NCBI GenBank assembly: GCA_031415015.1
Contig: JANOQT010000037.1
Span: 66,884-130,883, forward strand
Direction: 5' to 3'
From: JAUYQR01 sp031415015
Lineage (GTDB): Bacteria; Pseudomonadota; Alphaproteobacteria; Rhodobacterales; Rhodobacteraceae
Length of the DNA stretch: 64,000 nt
The notes under the pieces are model-generated. The model was not told where the DNA came from, did not search any database, and saw only the letters and a list, made by a program, of their open reading frames with translations. Both the position numbers and the translations under genes were made by a program. Below are positions 42,241 through 51,284 of this stretch, one piece after another. How positions within the stretch are numbered: the first letter of the stretch is position 1; every line of letters begins with the position of its first letter.

Positions 42241-43917
42241 TCACTCCACCAGCCGACGGGCGATGACCTGCGCCTGGATCTCCGCCGCACCCTCGAAGAT
42301 GTTGAGAATCCGCGCGTCGCACAAAATCCGGCTGATCTGGTATTCCAGCGCAAAGCCGTTGCCACCGTGGATCTGCAACGCGTTGTCGGCGGCGGCCCAG
42401 GCCACCCGCGCGCCCAGCAGTTTCGCCATCCCAGCCTCAAGATCGCAGCGGTGACCGTGGTCCTTTTGCCAGGCCGAGTAATAGGTCAGCTGCCGCGCCA
42501 CCATAATCTCCACCGCCATCATCGCAAGCTTGCCGGCGACGCGGGGAAAGGCAATCAGCGGTTTGCCGAACTGCTGGCGGTCGGTGGCGTATTGCATGCC
42601 CACCTCCAGCGCGTTCTGCGCCACGCCCACGGCACGGGCGGCAGTCTGGATGCGGGCGCTCTCAAACGTCTGCATCAACTGCTTGAAGCCCTGACCCTCG
42701 ACCCCGCCCAGCAGGTTGTCACCCTTGACCGCAAAGTCATCGAAATTGACGGTGTATTCCTTCATGCCGCGATAGCCGAGCACTTCGATCTCGCCGCCCG
42801 ACAGGCCGGGATCGACGAAGGGCACCGCATCGGTTCCCGGCGTCTTTTCGGCCAGAAACATGCTCAGGCCGCGGTAATCCGTCGTCCCCGGCACCGACCG
42901 CGCCAGCACCGTCATCACATGGGTGCGCGCGGCATGGGTGATCCAGGTCTTGTTGCCGGTGATCTGCCAATCCTCGCCCGCCTTGGCAGCCTTGGTGCGC
43001 AACGACCCAAGGTCTGACCCGGTGTTCGGTTCGGTAAACACCGCGGTCGGCAAAATCTCTCCGCTGGCCAGCTTTGGCAGCCACTGCGCCTTCTGCGCCT
43101 CGGTCCCGCCACACAGGATCAGTTCGGCGGCAATTTCGGTCCGCGTCGCCAGCGACCCCACCCCGATGTAGCCGCGCGAAAGTTCTTCGCTGACCACCAC
43201 CATCGAAGCTTTGGTCAGGCCGAAGCCGCCGTAAGCCTCCGGGATCGTCAGGCCGAACACGCCCATTTCGGCCAGCTTGTCGATTACCGTCATCGGGATC
43301 AACTCGTCGCGCAGATGCCAGCCATGGGCGTGAGGCACCACCTCCTCATCGGCAAAACGGCGGAACTGGTCGCGGATCATCTCCAGCTCGTCGTCCAGCC
43401 CGGTGACGCCGTAGGTCGCGCGGCCGTGGTTGGCGCGCATGCAGGCCACCAGTTGCATCCGCGCGGCGTCGGTGTTGCCGCCCGCCATCAGCGCCTGTGC
43501 GGCTTCCCCCGGGTGCCAGTCCAGCCCAAGGTCAGACAGCCGCGCCATCTCGGATTGGCTCATCGGAATGCCGCCCGCGATCTGGTTCAGGTATTCGCCA
43601 AAGGCGATCTGAAGGATCAGCGCCTCCATTTCCGAAAAGCGCCCACCCTCAGACACCCGGCCCGCCCAGCCGTGCATCTGGCGCAGGGCCTCGACATAGG
43701 TCGCCAGCCAGGCCAACGCGTGGGCAGCGCATTGATGCTGTTCCAGCGCGGGCGCGGAGACCTTGCCTGCCACGGTCACCCGGCCCCGAACGGCGTCGCG
43801 CGCGTCTGACAGCAGCGCCTCCACCTCGGGCAGGGCAGCCCCGGTCAGCGCCAGAAGATCGGTCAGAATGGCGGTTTGGGTCGCAGTTTGGGTCATGGTC
43901 TGGCCATCATGCGGCAT
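42241..43917 (-). CDS. mcd: (2S)-methylsuccinyl-CoA dehydrogenase
   Basis: An acyl-CoA dehydrogenase specific to the ethylmalonyl-CoA pathway, oxidising methylsuccinyl-CoA to mesaconyl-CoA with electrons passed to ETF. 558 residues, far longer than ordinary acyl-CoA dehydrogenases because of the N-terminal helical extension (ALAWLATYVEALRQMHGWAG, GGIPMSQSE) characteristic of Mcd. The core has FGLTIPEAYGGFGLTKASMVV, AVFTEPNTGSDLGSLRT, GYRGMKEY and the C-terminal QIHGGNGFALEYQISR. The start at 43917 has GGAG upstream; a later ATG at 43896 does not. etfAB at 54.9-56.6 kb are natural partners. Confidence 0.92.
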   Translation of the reverse strand: MPHDGQTMTQTATQTAILTDLLALTGAALPEVEALLSDARDAVRGRVTVAGKVSAPALEQHQCAAHALAWLATYVEALRQMHGWAGRVSEGGRFSEMEALILQIAFGEYLNQIAGGIPMSQSEMARLSDLGLDWHPGEAAQALMAGGNTDAARMQLVACMRANHGRATYGVTGLDDELEMIRDQFRRFADEEVVPHAHGWHLRDELIPMTVIDKLAEMGVFGLTIPEAYGGFGLTKASMVVVSEELSRGYIGVGSLATRTEIAAELILCGGTEAQKAQWLPKLASGEILPTAVFTEPNTGSDLGSLRTKAAKAGEDWQITGNKTWITHAARTHVMTVLARSVPGTTDYRGLSMFLAEKTPGTDAVPFVDPGLSGGEIEVLGYRGMKEYTVNFDDFAVKGDNLLGGVEGQGFKQLMQTFESARIQTAARAVGVAQNALEVGMQYATDRQQFGKPLIAFPRVAGKLAMMAVEIMVARQLTYYSAWQKDHGHRCDLEAGMAKLLGARVAWAAADNALQIHGGNGFALEYQISRILCDARILNIFEGAAEIQAQVIARRLVE

Positions 43918-44035
43918 GAGTTCGCTCCGGTCATCAGCAAGATTCTGCACCTGCAAACAAGTAAAGCCTTCGCAGTTGCAGAGCAATAAGCTTTCGCAGG
44001 ATTTGCCGAAAACGAATGAAAATGTCGCAGCGAAT

Positions 44036-44572
44036 TCACGACAGCGCGCCGCAGGCCTCGGCGATGTCGGGCAGGGCGGCGGCGGGAACCACTTCGAATT
44101 CCACCTGATACAGCCGAGTGTCCATATCCCAGGCCTCGAACCGCCAGATCCCGGGAAGCAGTTCGTCGGCGGTGTCGAAGCGAAAGAATGCCATCTGATC
44201 TGCCAGGTCACCAAAGGCGCTGGCCCAGACCTCGGGTGTATCCAGACCTGGCCGGTAAACCCGCATTTCGGCGAACGGTGCTGTATTGCCCGGACCCAGC
44301 CGCGCCTTGACCCCAAAAGCAAGGCCCAGTGCGGCGGGGACCACCTGCCGGTCCGGCCAGTGAAAGCTGATGTCGCCGTCAGGCACATGGATCCAGCCGG
44401 AAAACGTGCCCGGCGCAGGCACTTTGTCCATCGTCTGCAACGCGCAGAACACGCCGACCGACAGGAATGCCACCGCCGCATCCGCAACCGGCGGGGCAGG
44501 TTTTGCCAGCCCCGGCAGGGCCATAAGGCACGCAAGACTTGTCCCAATCATCCAGCGCAAAAGAATCTTCAT
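44036..44572 (-). CDS. DUF3859-domain secreted protein
   Basis: 178 residues with a signal peptide (IGTSLACLMALPGLAKPA). The mature part matches DUF3859: VAFLSVGVFCAL near the start, LGLAFGVKARLGPGNT in the middle and LLPGIWRFEAWDMDTRLYQV at the end. The function is unknown. A truncated relative lies just upstream at 44757..45155. The 184-bp gap between them holds no gene I can support. Confidence 0.78.
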   Translation of the reverse strand: MKILLRWMIGTSLACLMALPGLAKPAPPVADAAVAFLSVGVFCALQTMDKVPAPGTFSGWIHVPDGDISFHWPDRQVVPAALGLAFGVKARLGPGNTAPFAEMRVYRPGLDTPEVWASAFGDLADQMAFFRFDTADELLPGIWRFEAWDMDTRLYQVEFEVVPAAALPDIAEACGALS

Positions 44573-44756
44573 TGCCGGAGAAGACCACGTGGGGACCGGT
44601 TACTCAACCGTTCCATCTGCCGCCTTTGCTGTCCCACATTGATCGGCCTGCGATGTGGCTTCGTGGTGCAGGACAAGTTGGATTGGCGGCGTTTCGACCG
44701 CTTGATGCAGGGTCTGCCGGTGCTGAACGGCCTGCAGCTGATCCGGCAGGCGCTTG

Positions 44757-45155
44757 TCAGCTGATGTTAGGCAGGCCTTGCATCTCGGTCGTCCAGGATT
44801 CACGTGTCGCACCGCTGCGGCCTAGCGGCGGATGCTCCACCACGATGATCACTTCCGAAGCAGATGAGGGATCTTCGCGCCCCATTACGCCGAACAACAG
44901 GCCATCAATTGCCGGAATGGTTTGCGTTTGCTTCAACTGCGCCGGGTTCGCCAGATGCCGCTCGACAGATCCCTTGACGGTATCGGCGTCCTTGGTGACA
45001 TAATCTGCCGGGCGCTGGCAAAAGATACCAAAGCTGATGTCGGTCACCCGCTTGGGATCATGCCAGTCTGCCGGATCAGCGTGGACACCGCCCGCGCTGA
45101 GGCCGCAAAGGACCAGCCCGCTGGCGATCAGACCTCGGGTCCGAAGGATGGTCAG
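44757..45155 (-). pseudogene. Truncated DUF3859-domain protein, uncertain start
   Basis: The frame reads a signal-peptide-like segment (LIASGLVLCGLSAGGVHADP), then VTDISFGIFCQRP, IDGLLFGVMGREDP and IIVVEHPPLGRSGATRESWT, matching the first two thirds of DUF3859. It stops at 44757 before the conserved final strand region found in the paralogue at 44036..44572. No ATG or TTG precedes the signal segment; a CTG at 45155 is the most upstream sensible codon, and a GTG at 45047 would omit export. Probably decaying, or using a rare start. Confidence 0.5.
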
Positions 45156-45163
45156 TCCGTCGT

Positions 45164-46762
45164 TCAGCCAATCACCGCCGCCTTCACATCGGCGTCGATG
45201 AAGGGCACGTACTGGCCGAAGTTGTCGGCGAACATCGCCACCAGCTTTTTCGCCTGCGCGTCATAAGCCGCAGGATCGGCCCATGTGGCGCGCGGGGTCA
45301 GCAGCGCTGTGTCCACTCCCGGCACGGCCACCGGCACTTCGAACCCGAACATCGGGTCGCGGCGGAATTCGCCTGCGTTCAGCGATCCGTCCAGCGCCGC
45401 TGATAACAGCGCCCGCGTCGCCTTGATCGGCATCCGCGTGCCGGTGCCATACGCGCCGCCGGTCCAGCCGGTGTTGACCAGCCAGCACGACGCGCCGTGC
45501 TTGGCGATCTTGGCCTGCAACAGCTTGCCGTATACTTCGGGCCGGCGCGGCATGAAGGGCGCGCCGAAACAGGTACTGAACGTCGGCTGCGGTTCGGTGA
45601 CGCCCCGCTCTGTCCCTGCCACCTTGGAGGTGAAGCCGGACAGAAAGTGGTACATCGCCTGCGCCGGGGTCAGCCGCGCGATGGGTGGCAGCACGCCGAA
45701 CGCATCGCAGGTCAGCATCACCACATGGCGCGGATGGCCGCCAAGCCCGGTGGCGGATGCGTTGGAAATCGCCTCCAGCGGGTAGGCGCAGCGGGTGTTG
45801 TCGGTCAGGCTGTTGTCGGCGAAATCCAGTTCCAGCGTGTCCGGATCATAGACCATGTTTTCCACCACCGTCGCAAACCGGTGCGTGGTGGCATAAATTT
45901 CCGGCTCTGCTTCGGGGTTCAGGTTGATGGTCTTGGCATAGCAGCCGCCTTCAAAGTTGAAGATGCCGCGATCCGACCAGCCGTGTTCGTCATCGCCGAT
46001 CAGCGTACGGTCGGGGGCGGCGGACAGCGTGGTCTTGCCCGTACCCGACAGCCCGAAGAACACCGCCGCATCCACCGGATTGCCAACCGCATGGTTGGCC
46101 GAGCAGTGCATCGCCATCACGCCCTTGTCCGGCAACAGGTAGTTCAGAATGGTAAACACGGCCTTCTTGTTCTCGCCCGCATAGGCGGTATTGGCGATCA
46201 GCACGGTCTTTTCGTCAAAGTTCAGCGCGATCACGGTTTCCGTCCGGCAGCCGTGCCGGGCCGGGTTCGCCTTGAACGACGGGCAGTTGATCACCGTCCA
46301 GTCGGGCACGAACGTATCCAGTTCCGCCCGGTCAGGACGGCGCAGCAGGTGGCGGATGAACAGCCCGTGCCATGCCAGTTCCGTCACCATCCGCACGTCC
46401 AGCCGGTGCAGCGGATCGGCCCCGGCATACAGGTCCTGCACGAACACCTCGCCCCCGTGCAGATGCGCCAGCATGTCCGCCTTCAGCCGGGCGTATGCAT
46501 CCGGGGTCATGGCAGCATTGTTGTCCCACCAGATCGTGCCCTCGGTGGCAGGGGTGCGGACCACGAACTTGTCCTTTGGCGACCGGCCGGTGAACTGACC
46601 GGTCGAACACAGGAACGCGCCGCCCAGCCCCAGACGCCCCTCGCCCCGGGCCACCGCCGCATCGACCAGTGCAGCCTCGACATAGTTGTAATGAACCTTC
46701 GCCGCCCCCCCGATGCCGTTGTCTTCCAAGCGCTGAGAAGGGTTCACGCGTCCGTGGGTCAT
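45164..46762 (-). CDS. pckA: Phosphoenolpyruvate carboxykinase (ATP)
   Basis: Converts oxaloacetate to PEP, the entry to gluconeogenesis. 532 residues from the ATG at 46762 (MTHGRVNPSQRLEDNGIG). Motifs: STGQFTGRSPKDKFVV, the kinase-1a loop FGLSGTGKTTLSA, DDEHGWSDRGIFNFEGGCYAK (kinase-2 and metal site) and NTGWTGGAYGTGTRMPIKAT. It is divergent from chvI across a 359-bp region with a 20-bp-spaced direct repeat, as in rhizobia and other alphaproteobacteria. Confidence 0.96.
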   Translation of the reverse strand: MTHGRVNPSQRLEDNGIGGAAKVHYNYVEAALVDAAVARGEGRLGLGGAFLCSTGQFTGRSPKDKFVVRTPATEGTIWWDNNAAMTPDAYARLKADMLAHLHGGEVFVQDLYAGADPLHRLDVRMVTELAWHGLFIRHLLRRPDRAELDTFVPDWTVINCPSFKANPARHGCRTETVIALNFDEKTVLIANTAYAGENKKAVFTILNYLLPDKGVMAMHCSANHAVGNPVDAAVFFGLSGTGKTTLSAAPDRTLIGDDEHGWSDRGIFNFEGGCYAKTINLNPEAEPEIYATTHRFATVVENMVYDPDTLELDFADNSLTDNTRCAYPLEAISNASATGLGGHPRHVVMLTCDAFGVLPPIARLTPAQAMYHFLSGFTSKVAGTERGVTEPQPTFSTCFGAPFMPRRPEVYGKLLQAKIAKHGASCWLVNTGWTGGAYGTGTRMPIKATRALLSAALDGSLNAGEFRRDPMFGFEVPVAVPGVDTALLTPRATWADPAAYDAQAKKLVAMFADNFGQYVPFIDADVKAAVIG

Positions 46763-46914
46763 CCTGCAAGCTCCCCTGAGCACCCCTTGGGGCGCATTGG
46801 TTCCGTTCAATGGATCGGCACCCGGGCGAATGAATGCCGCGACACAATACATAGTAGTGTCATACCGGGCCTATAGCATGGTGATTTCCTGCGAGAATAG
46901 CCTGTTTTCAGTCA

Positions 46915-46948
46915 GTTAGCGCAACCATTCGGGCGTTAGCGCAACCAT
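46915..46948. promoter_or_regulatory. Two direct repeats GTTAGCGCAACCAT in the pckA-chvI intergenic region
   Basis: Identical 14-bp units at 46915-46928 and 46935-46948 start exactly 20 bp apart, two helical turns, so bound proteins would sit on the same DNA face. Each unit is an imperfect palindrome related to GTTAGCGCTAAC, a LacI-type operator shape. They lie about 150-190 bp upstream of the pckA start and 170-210 bp upstream of chvI. A carbon-responsive regulator of pckA is a reasonable guess. Nothing else is visible in the 359-bp region (46763-47121). Confidence 0.5.
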
Positions 46949-47121
46949 CGGCCAGCGCCCGCGCACAGTCGTCGGGATTGCGCCGGAAAAGGGCGGATTT
47001 GTCACCATTCACCGCCTCGTGCGCGTGGTGATTCGGTTTCCTGTTGATTATCCGGGCAGGAAACCCGACACTGTCCCCAAAATTAACAAGAAACCCGCAG
47101 CAGTCAGAGGGAATATCGGAC

Positions 47122-47823
47122 ATGGCGCGTATCGCCCTTGTGGACGATGACAGAAACATCCTGACATCCGTTGCCATGACGCTTGAAGCCGAAGGCTTTG
47201 AGGTCGAGACCTACAACGACGGTCAGTCGGCGCTTGAGGCGTTTAATCGCCGGATGCCGGATATGGCCGTGCTGGATATCAAGATGCCCCGGATGGACGG
47301 GATGGATCTGTTGCAGCGGATGCGGCAGAAAACCTCGATCCCGGTGATCTTCCTGACCTCGAAAGACGACGAGATCGACGAAGTTCTGGGCCTGCGCATG
47401 GGGGCCGACGATTATGTGAAAAAGCCGTTCTCGCAACGGCTTCTGGTCGAACGCATCCGCGCGCTGCTGCGCCGTCAGGAAGCGATCACCACCGGCGAGG
47501 TGGCGACGACCGAAGAGACAAAGATGATGGAACGCGGCGCCCTGCGGATGGACCCGTTGCGCCACTCCGTCACCTGGAAAGGGCTTGAGGTGTCGCTGAC
47601 CGTCACCGAATTCCTGCTGCTGCAGGCGCTGGCACAACGACCCGGCTTTGTGAAATCACGCGATCAGCTGATGGATGTGGCTTACGACGACCAAGTCTAT
47701 GTCGATGACCGCACCATCGACAGCCACATCAAGCGGCTGCGCAAGAAGATGCGCTCGGTGGACGATAACTTTACGGCAATCGAGACGCTGTACGGTATCG
47801 GCTATCGCTATAACGAAGAGTGA
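47122..47823 (+). CDS. chvI: Response regulator ChvI
   Basis: OmpR-family regulator of the ChvG/ChvI (ExoS/ChvI) envelope and acid-stress system. 233 residues from the ATG at 47122. The receiver has the DDD acidic pocket (residues 8-10), phospho-acceptor Asp52 in VLDIKMPRMDG and KKPFSQRLL; the winged-helix output domain ends with DDRTIDSHIKRLRKKM and YGIGYRYNEE. It forms an operon with chvG, 12 bp downstream. Confidence 0.95.
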   Translation: MARIALVDDDRNILTSVAMTLEAEGFEVETYNDGQSALEAFNRRMPDMAVLDIKMPRMDGMDLLQRMRQKTSIPVIFLTSKDDEIDEVLGLRMGADDYVKKPFSQRLLVERIRALLRRQEAITTGEVATTEETKMMERGALRMDPLRHSVTWKGLEVSLTVTEFLLLQALAQRPGFVKSRDQLMDVAYDDQVYVDDRTIDSHIKRLRKKMRSVDDNFTAIETLYGIGYRYNEE

Positions 47824-47835
47824 CGCCCCCCAAGG

Positions 47836-49530
47836 ATGACATCGGCACCGCGGATCGGAACAGAGGAGTACCGGCCTAAAAGGTCCGGTGACGTCCTTCT
47901 GGGCGAAGACTGGGTTTCGCCTGACGCGACCGTCGAACGGCTCAAGGACGGTCGCAGTCGCAGCACCATGGCGACGCTCAACCGCTCGCCGCTGGCCCGC
48001 AAGATCATCGTCTTCAACCTGATGGCGCTGGTCATGCTGGTGGTTGGCGTGCTGTTCATGAACCCGTTCCGCGACAGTCTGGCGCTGCAACGGCAGCAGG
48101 GCATGGCGCGTCAGGCCGATCTCGTCGCCGACGTGTTCGAGGCGCGGCTGCGGTCCGGAACGGCGGAGTTCGACTTCAGCTCAGTGCTGGAAGGGATGAA
48201 TGTCGACCCGGTGGTCGAGGTTTTTGTCTTCAATCTAACCGGGCAGCTGCTGGCGTCGAAGGTGGGGCAGGGCACCGACACCCTTGTCGCCGATCCGGGG
48301 CGGCCAACCTTTCTGACCGATTTTCTGGACGGGGCCTGGCGCTGGGTGACGGCAATCCTGCGGCAGGGTACCGCAATCCGCACCGAAACCATCGACGCCG
48401 CCGATCAGGCCCGTGCCATTATCGACGGGGCAAAGGGCGGCGAGACAGCCGTGCGCATGTCGAAAGACTCCGACGGCAGCCTGCTGTTCGCCGTCGCCAG
48501 CCCGATCACCGTGTCTGGCGATGTCGTCGCAGTTGTCGCGCTGACCTCTGCCTCGGACGAGATTGACCGCCTTGTGCGCTATGAACGCGAACAGATCCTG
48601 CAGATGTTCGTGCTGGCGCTGCTGATGTCCATCGGGCTTAGCCTGATGCTGGCCTCTACCATCTCGAACCCGCTGTCCGACCTTGCCGCCGCGGCAGAAA
48701 TCGGACGCGACCGTGACGCCCGCCGGGTGGCCCCCAGCCGCGTGCGCATCCCCGACCTTGCGGCGCGGCCGGATGAGATTGGCCGGCTGTCGGTGGCCAT
48801 GCGCGGCATGGTCACCGCGCTGTATGACCGGATCGACGCCAACGAACAGTTTGCCGCCGACGTGGCGCACGAGATCAAGAACCCGCTGGCATCCTTGCGC
48901 TCTGCGGTAGGATCCCTGCGCTTTGTCAAGAAAGAGGCACAGCGCGACACTCTTCTGGACGTAATCGACCACGACGTGCGCCGCCTTGACCGGCTGGTCA
49001 GCGACATTTCCAACGCCTCGCGGCTGGACAGTGAACTGGTCAAGGAAGAGGAAGAAGAGTTCAACCTGCTGAAAACCCTGTCCAATATTTGCCAATACCT
49101 TAGCCAGCAAGCGGGCGAAAAGGGCGTGGATTTCATCATCGACCTGCCCGCCGACCCGATCGTCATTCACGGGCTTGAGGCGCGGCTGGCGCAGGTGTTC
49201 GTCAACCTTGTGGGCAACGCGATCTCGTTCTGCGAAGACGGCGATGCGGTCCGCGTCTGGGCGCGTCGGCGCGAAAACCGGGTGCTGGTGGTGGTCGAGG
49301 ATACCGGGCCCGGCATCCCCGAGCAGGCGCTGGCCAAGGTGTTCAACAGGTTTTATTCCGAACGCCCGCAAAGCGATTTCGGCAATCATTCCGGCCTTGG
49401 CCTCGCCATCTCCAAGCAGATCGTCGAGGCGCATGGTGGGGTGATCTGGGCCGAAAACATCCGCCCGACCGCCGCCGATCCCACATCCGAACCCCTCGGC
49501 GCGCGCTTCGTCGTCGGTCTGCCGGTGTGA
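47836..49530 (+). CDS. chvG: Sensor histidine kinase ChvG
   Basis: 564 residues. Two membrane helices (FNLMALVMLVVGVLFM and MFVLALLMSIGLSLMLAST) bracket a periplasmic sensor of about 200 residues; then HAMP, the H-box AADVAHEIKNPLASL with His345, and the ATPase boxes NLVGNAISF, DTGPGIP and GLGLAISKQIVEAHGG. The N-terminal 45 residues before the first helix are cytoplasmic. Its stop overlaps the hprK start (GTGA). It partners ChvI. Confidence 0.95.
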   Translation: MTSAPRIGTEEYRPKRSGDVLLGEDWVSPDATVERLKDGRSRSTMATLNRSPLARKIIVFNLMALVMLVVGVLFMNPFRDSLALQRQQGMARQADLVADVFEARLRSGTAEFDFSSVLEGMNVDPVVEVFVFNLTGQLLASKVGQGTDTLVADPGRPTFLTDFLDGAWRWVTAILRQGTAIRTETIDAADQARAIIDGAKGGETAVRMSKDSDGSLLFAVASPITVSGDVVAVVALTSASDEIDRLVRYEREQILQMFVLALLMSIGLSLMLASTISNPLSDLAAAAEIGRDRDARRVAPSRVRIPDLAARPDEIGRLSVAMRGMVTALYDRIDANEQFAADVAHEIKNPLASLRSAVGSLRFVKKEAQRDTLLDVIDHDVRRLDRLVSDISNASRLDSELVKEEEEEFNLLKTLSNICQYLSQQAGEKGVDFIIDLPADPIVIHGLEARLAQVFVNLVGNAISFCEDGDAVRVWARRRENRVLVVVEDTGPGIPEQALAKVFNRFYSERPQSDFGNHSGLGLAISKQIVEAHGGVIWAENIRPTAADPTSEPLGARFVVGLPV

Positions 49531-49958
49531 CCGAGGCCACCAACCGTACCACCCTGCACGCCAGCTGTGTGGCGGTGGACCGGCGCGGACTGTTGATCCT
49601 CGGGCCGTCGGGTGCGGGCAAATCGGCGCTGGCGTTGCGGCTGTTGGCGCTGGGGGCTGATCTTGTGGCCGATGACCGCACCGACTTGGCCCGCCGCGGT
49701 GACGCCCTGATCGCCAGTTGCCCCGTCCCGATCCGCGGCCTGATCGAAGCGCGGGGCATCGGTCTGTTGCGCGCCCCCCCGCTGGACAGCGCCGAAATTG
49801 CCCTTGTCGTCGATCTTGGCCAGCTGGAAAGCGACCGGCTGCCACCGCAACGCCGGATCACAATACTGGGATGCGAGCTTTCTCTTGTTCTGCAACCGCA
49901 GAATAACCATTTTCCAGACGCGCTGATGCTCTATCTTCGCCACGGACGGCACGCATGA
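49527..49958 (+). CDS. hprK: HPr kinase/phosphorylase, short alphaproteobacterial type
   Basis: Phosphorylates HPr on Ser46 in response to metabolite levels. 143 residues, only the catalytic domain, as in other alphaproteobacteria where the N-terminal half of the Gram-positive enzyme is missing. Walker A is GPSGAGKS (residues 26-33), followed by LVADDRTDLARRGD and RGLIEARGIGLLR, the HprK signature. The GTG start at 49527 overlaps the chvG stop. Its target HPr is encoded at 51285..51554. Confidence 0.93.
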   Translation: MTEATNRTTLHASCVAVDRRGLLILGPSGAGKSALALRLLALGADLVADDRTDLARRGDALIASCPVPIRGLIEARGIGLLRAPPLDSAEIALVVDLGQLESDRLPPQRRITILGCELSLVLQPQNNHFPDALMLYLRHGRHA

Positions 49959-49964
49959 TGCCAT

Positions 49965-50891
49965 ATGGTTCCCCGAATGCCCCCTGATCCCGGCCCCGAC
50001 CACAAGCTTGTCCTGATCACCGGCCCGTCCGGTGCCGGGCGAACGACGGCCATCCGGGTGCTGGAGGATCTGGGCTATGAGGGCATCGACAACATTCCCC
50101 TTTCGCTGGTGCCCCGCCTGATCGACGGCCCGCCGCTGGGCCGTCCGATGGCGCTGGGTCTTGATGTGCGCAACCGCGATTTCAACGCCACCGCCCTGAT
50201 CGAGCTGATCGACAGCCTGACCCGTGATCCCCGCGTGGCGCTGGAGGTGCTGTATCTGGATTGCGCCCCCGGCGAGTTGATCCGCCGGTTTTCAGAAACC
50301 CGCCGCCGCCACCCGCTTGCCCCTGCGGAAACCCCGTCGCTGGGCATCGAGCGCGAGATTGATCTGCTGGCCCCGATCCGGGTGCGCGCCGATCACCTGA
50401 TCGACACCAGCGACCTGACCGTCCACGATCTGAAGGCCGAAATTGCCCGCTGGTTCGACGCGGGCCCCACCAGCCGGCTTGCCGTCTCGATCCAGTCGTT
50501 CAGCTACAAGCGCGGTGTGCCGCGCGGCGTGGACATGATTTTTGACTGCCGCTTCCTTGCGAATCCCCACTGGTCGCCCGCGTTGCGCCCGTTGGATGGC
50601 CGTGACCCAAGGGTCGAAGCGCACGTCCGCGCCGATCCGCGTTTCGCGGAATTCTATCAGAAGTTGAACGCCCTCCTTCTCTTTCTGCTTCCGGCCAACC
50701 TTGAGGAGGGCAAGGCCCATCTCTCCATCGGCTTTGGGTGTACCGGAGGGCAACACCGGTCCGTCGCCGTGGCGGAACTGGTCGGGAACGCGCTTGCAGA
50801 TGCGGGCTGGCCGGTGTCAAAACGGCACCGGGAACTCGAACGCAGGGCGGCCTCCGGCCAACCCGACGCAACGAAGGTGGCAGGCGCTTGA
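49965..50891 (+). CDS. rapZ: RNase adapter / nucleotide-binding protein RapZ
   Basis: 308 residues from the ATG at 49965. The P-loop is GPSGAGRTT, with Arg where the canonical Lys would be, a change I recall from other alphaproteobacterial members. IRRFSETRRRHPL, FKYKRG-like FSYKRGVPRGVDMIFDCRFL and the C-terminal IGFGCTGGQHRSV are family hallmarks. In enterobacteria RapZ controls glmS through small RNAs; the role in alphaproteobacteria is less certain. The clustering with hprK and PTS genes is widespread. Confidence 0.93.
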   Translation: MVPRMPPDPGPDHKLVLITGPSGAGRTTAIRVLEDLGYEGIDNIPLSLVPRLIDGPPLGRPMALGLDVRNRDFNATALIELIDSLTRDPRVALEVLYLDCAPGELIRRFSETRRRHPLAPAETPSLGIEREIDLLAPIRVRADHLIDTSDLTVHDLKAEIARWFDAGPTSRLAVSIQSFSYKRGVPRGVDMIFDCRFLANPHWSPALRPLDGRDPRVEAHVRADPRFAEFYQKLNALLLFLLPANLEEGKAHLSIGFGCTGGQHRSVAVAELVGNALADAGWPVSKRHRELERRAASGQPDATKVAGA

Positions 50892-51283
50892 TCGGTATCG
50901 TGATCGTTGCACATGGCGGGCTGGCGCGGGAATATCTCTCGGCGGTCGAGCATGTGGTGGGCAAGCAGGACGGGGTCCGCGCCATTGCCATCGAGGATGA
51001 CCACGACCGTGACCTGAAGCAGACGGAAATCTGCGATGCCGCCGATGCGGTTGACACCGGGCAAGGCGTGGTGCTGGTAACGGACATGTTCGGCGGCTCG
51101 CCCTCGAACCTGTCCTTGCCGGCCTGTGCCACCACCGGTCGGCGCATTCTGTACGGAGCCAACCTGCCGATGCTGATCAAGCTGGCGAAATCCCGCGACA
51201 TGGCGGTCTCTGATGCCGTTGCCGCAGCGCTCGACGCCGGGCGCAAATACATCAACTCGCTCGATCTTGCGGGCGGGGCCTGA
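50888..51283 (+). CDS. PTS EIIA component, mannose family
   Basis: 131 residues from a TTG at 50888 that overlaps the rapZ stop (TTGA). IGIVIVAHGGLA contains the phospho-acceptor His9, and VVLVTDMFGGSPSNL is the second signature of EIIA-Man. There is no EIIB/EIIC sugar permease nearby, so it is probably a phosphorylation sensor in an incomplete PTS, as in many alphaproteobacteria. Confidence 0.92.
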   Translation: MIGIVIVAHGGLAREYLSAVEHVVGKQDGVRAIAIEDDHDRDLKQTEICDAADAVDTGQGVVLVTDMFGGSPSNLSLPACATTGRRILYGANLPMLIKLAKSRDMAVSDAVAAALDAGRKYINSLDLAGGA

Positions 51284-51284
51284 C

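Noticed and set aside
44573..44756. Frames on both strands between the two DUF3859 genes
   Set aside because: Short, no start sites with ribosome binding sequences and no family resemblance; possibly the lost 3' part of the truncated DUF3859 gene, but no frame restores its conserved end.
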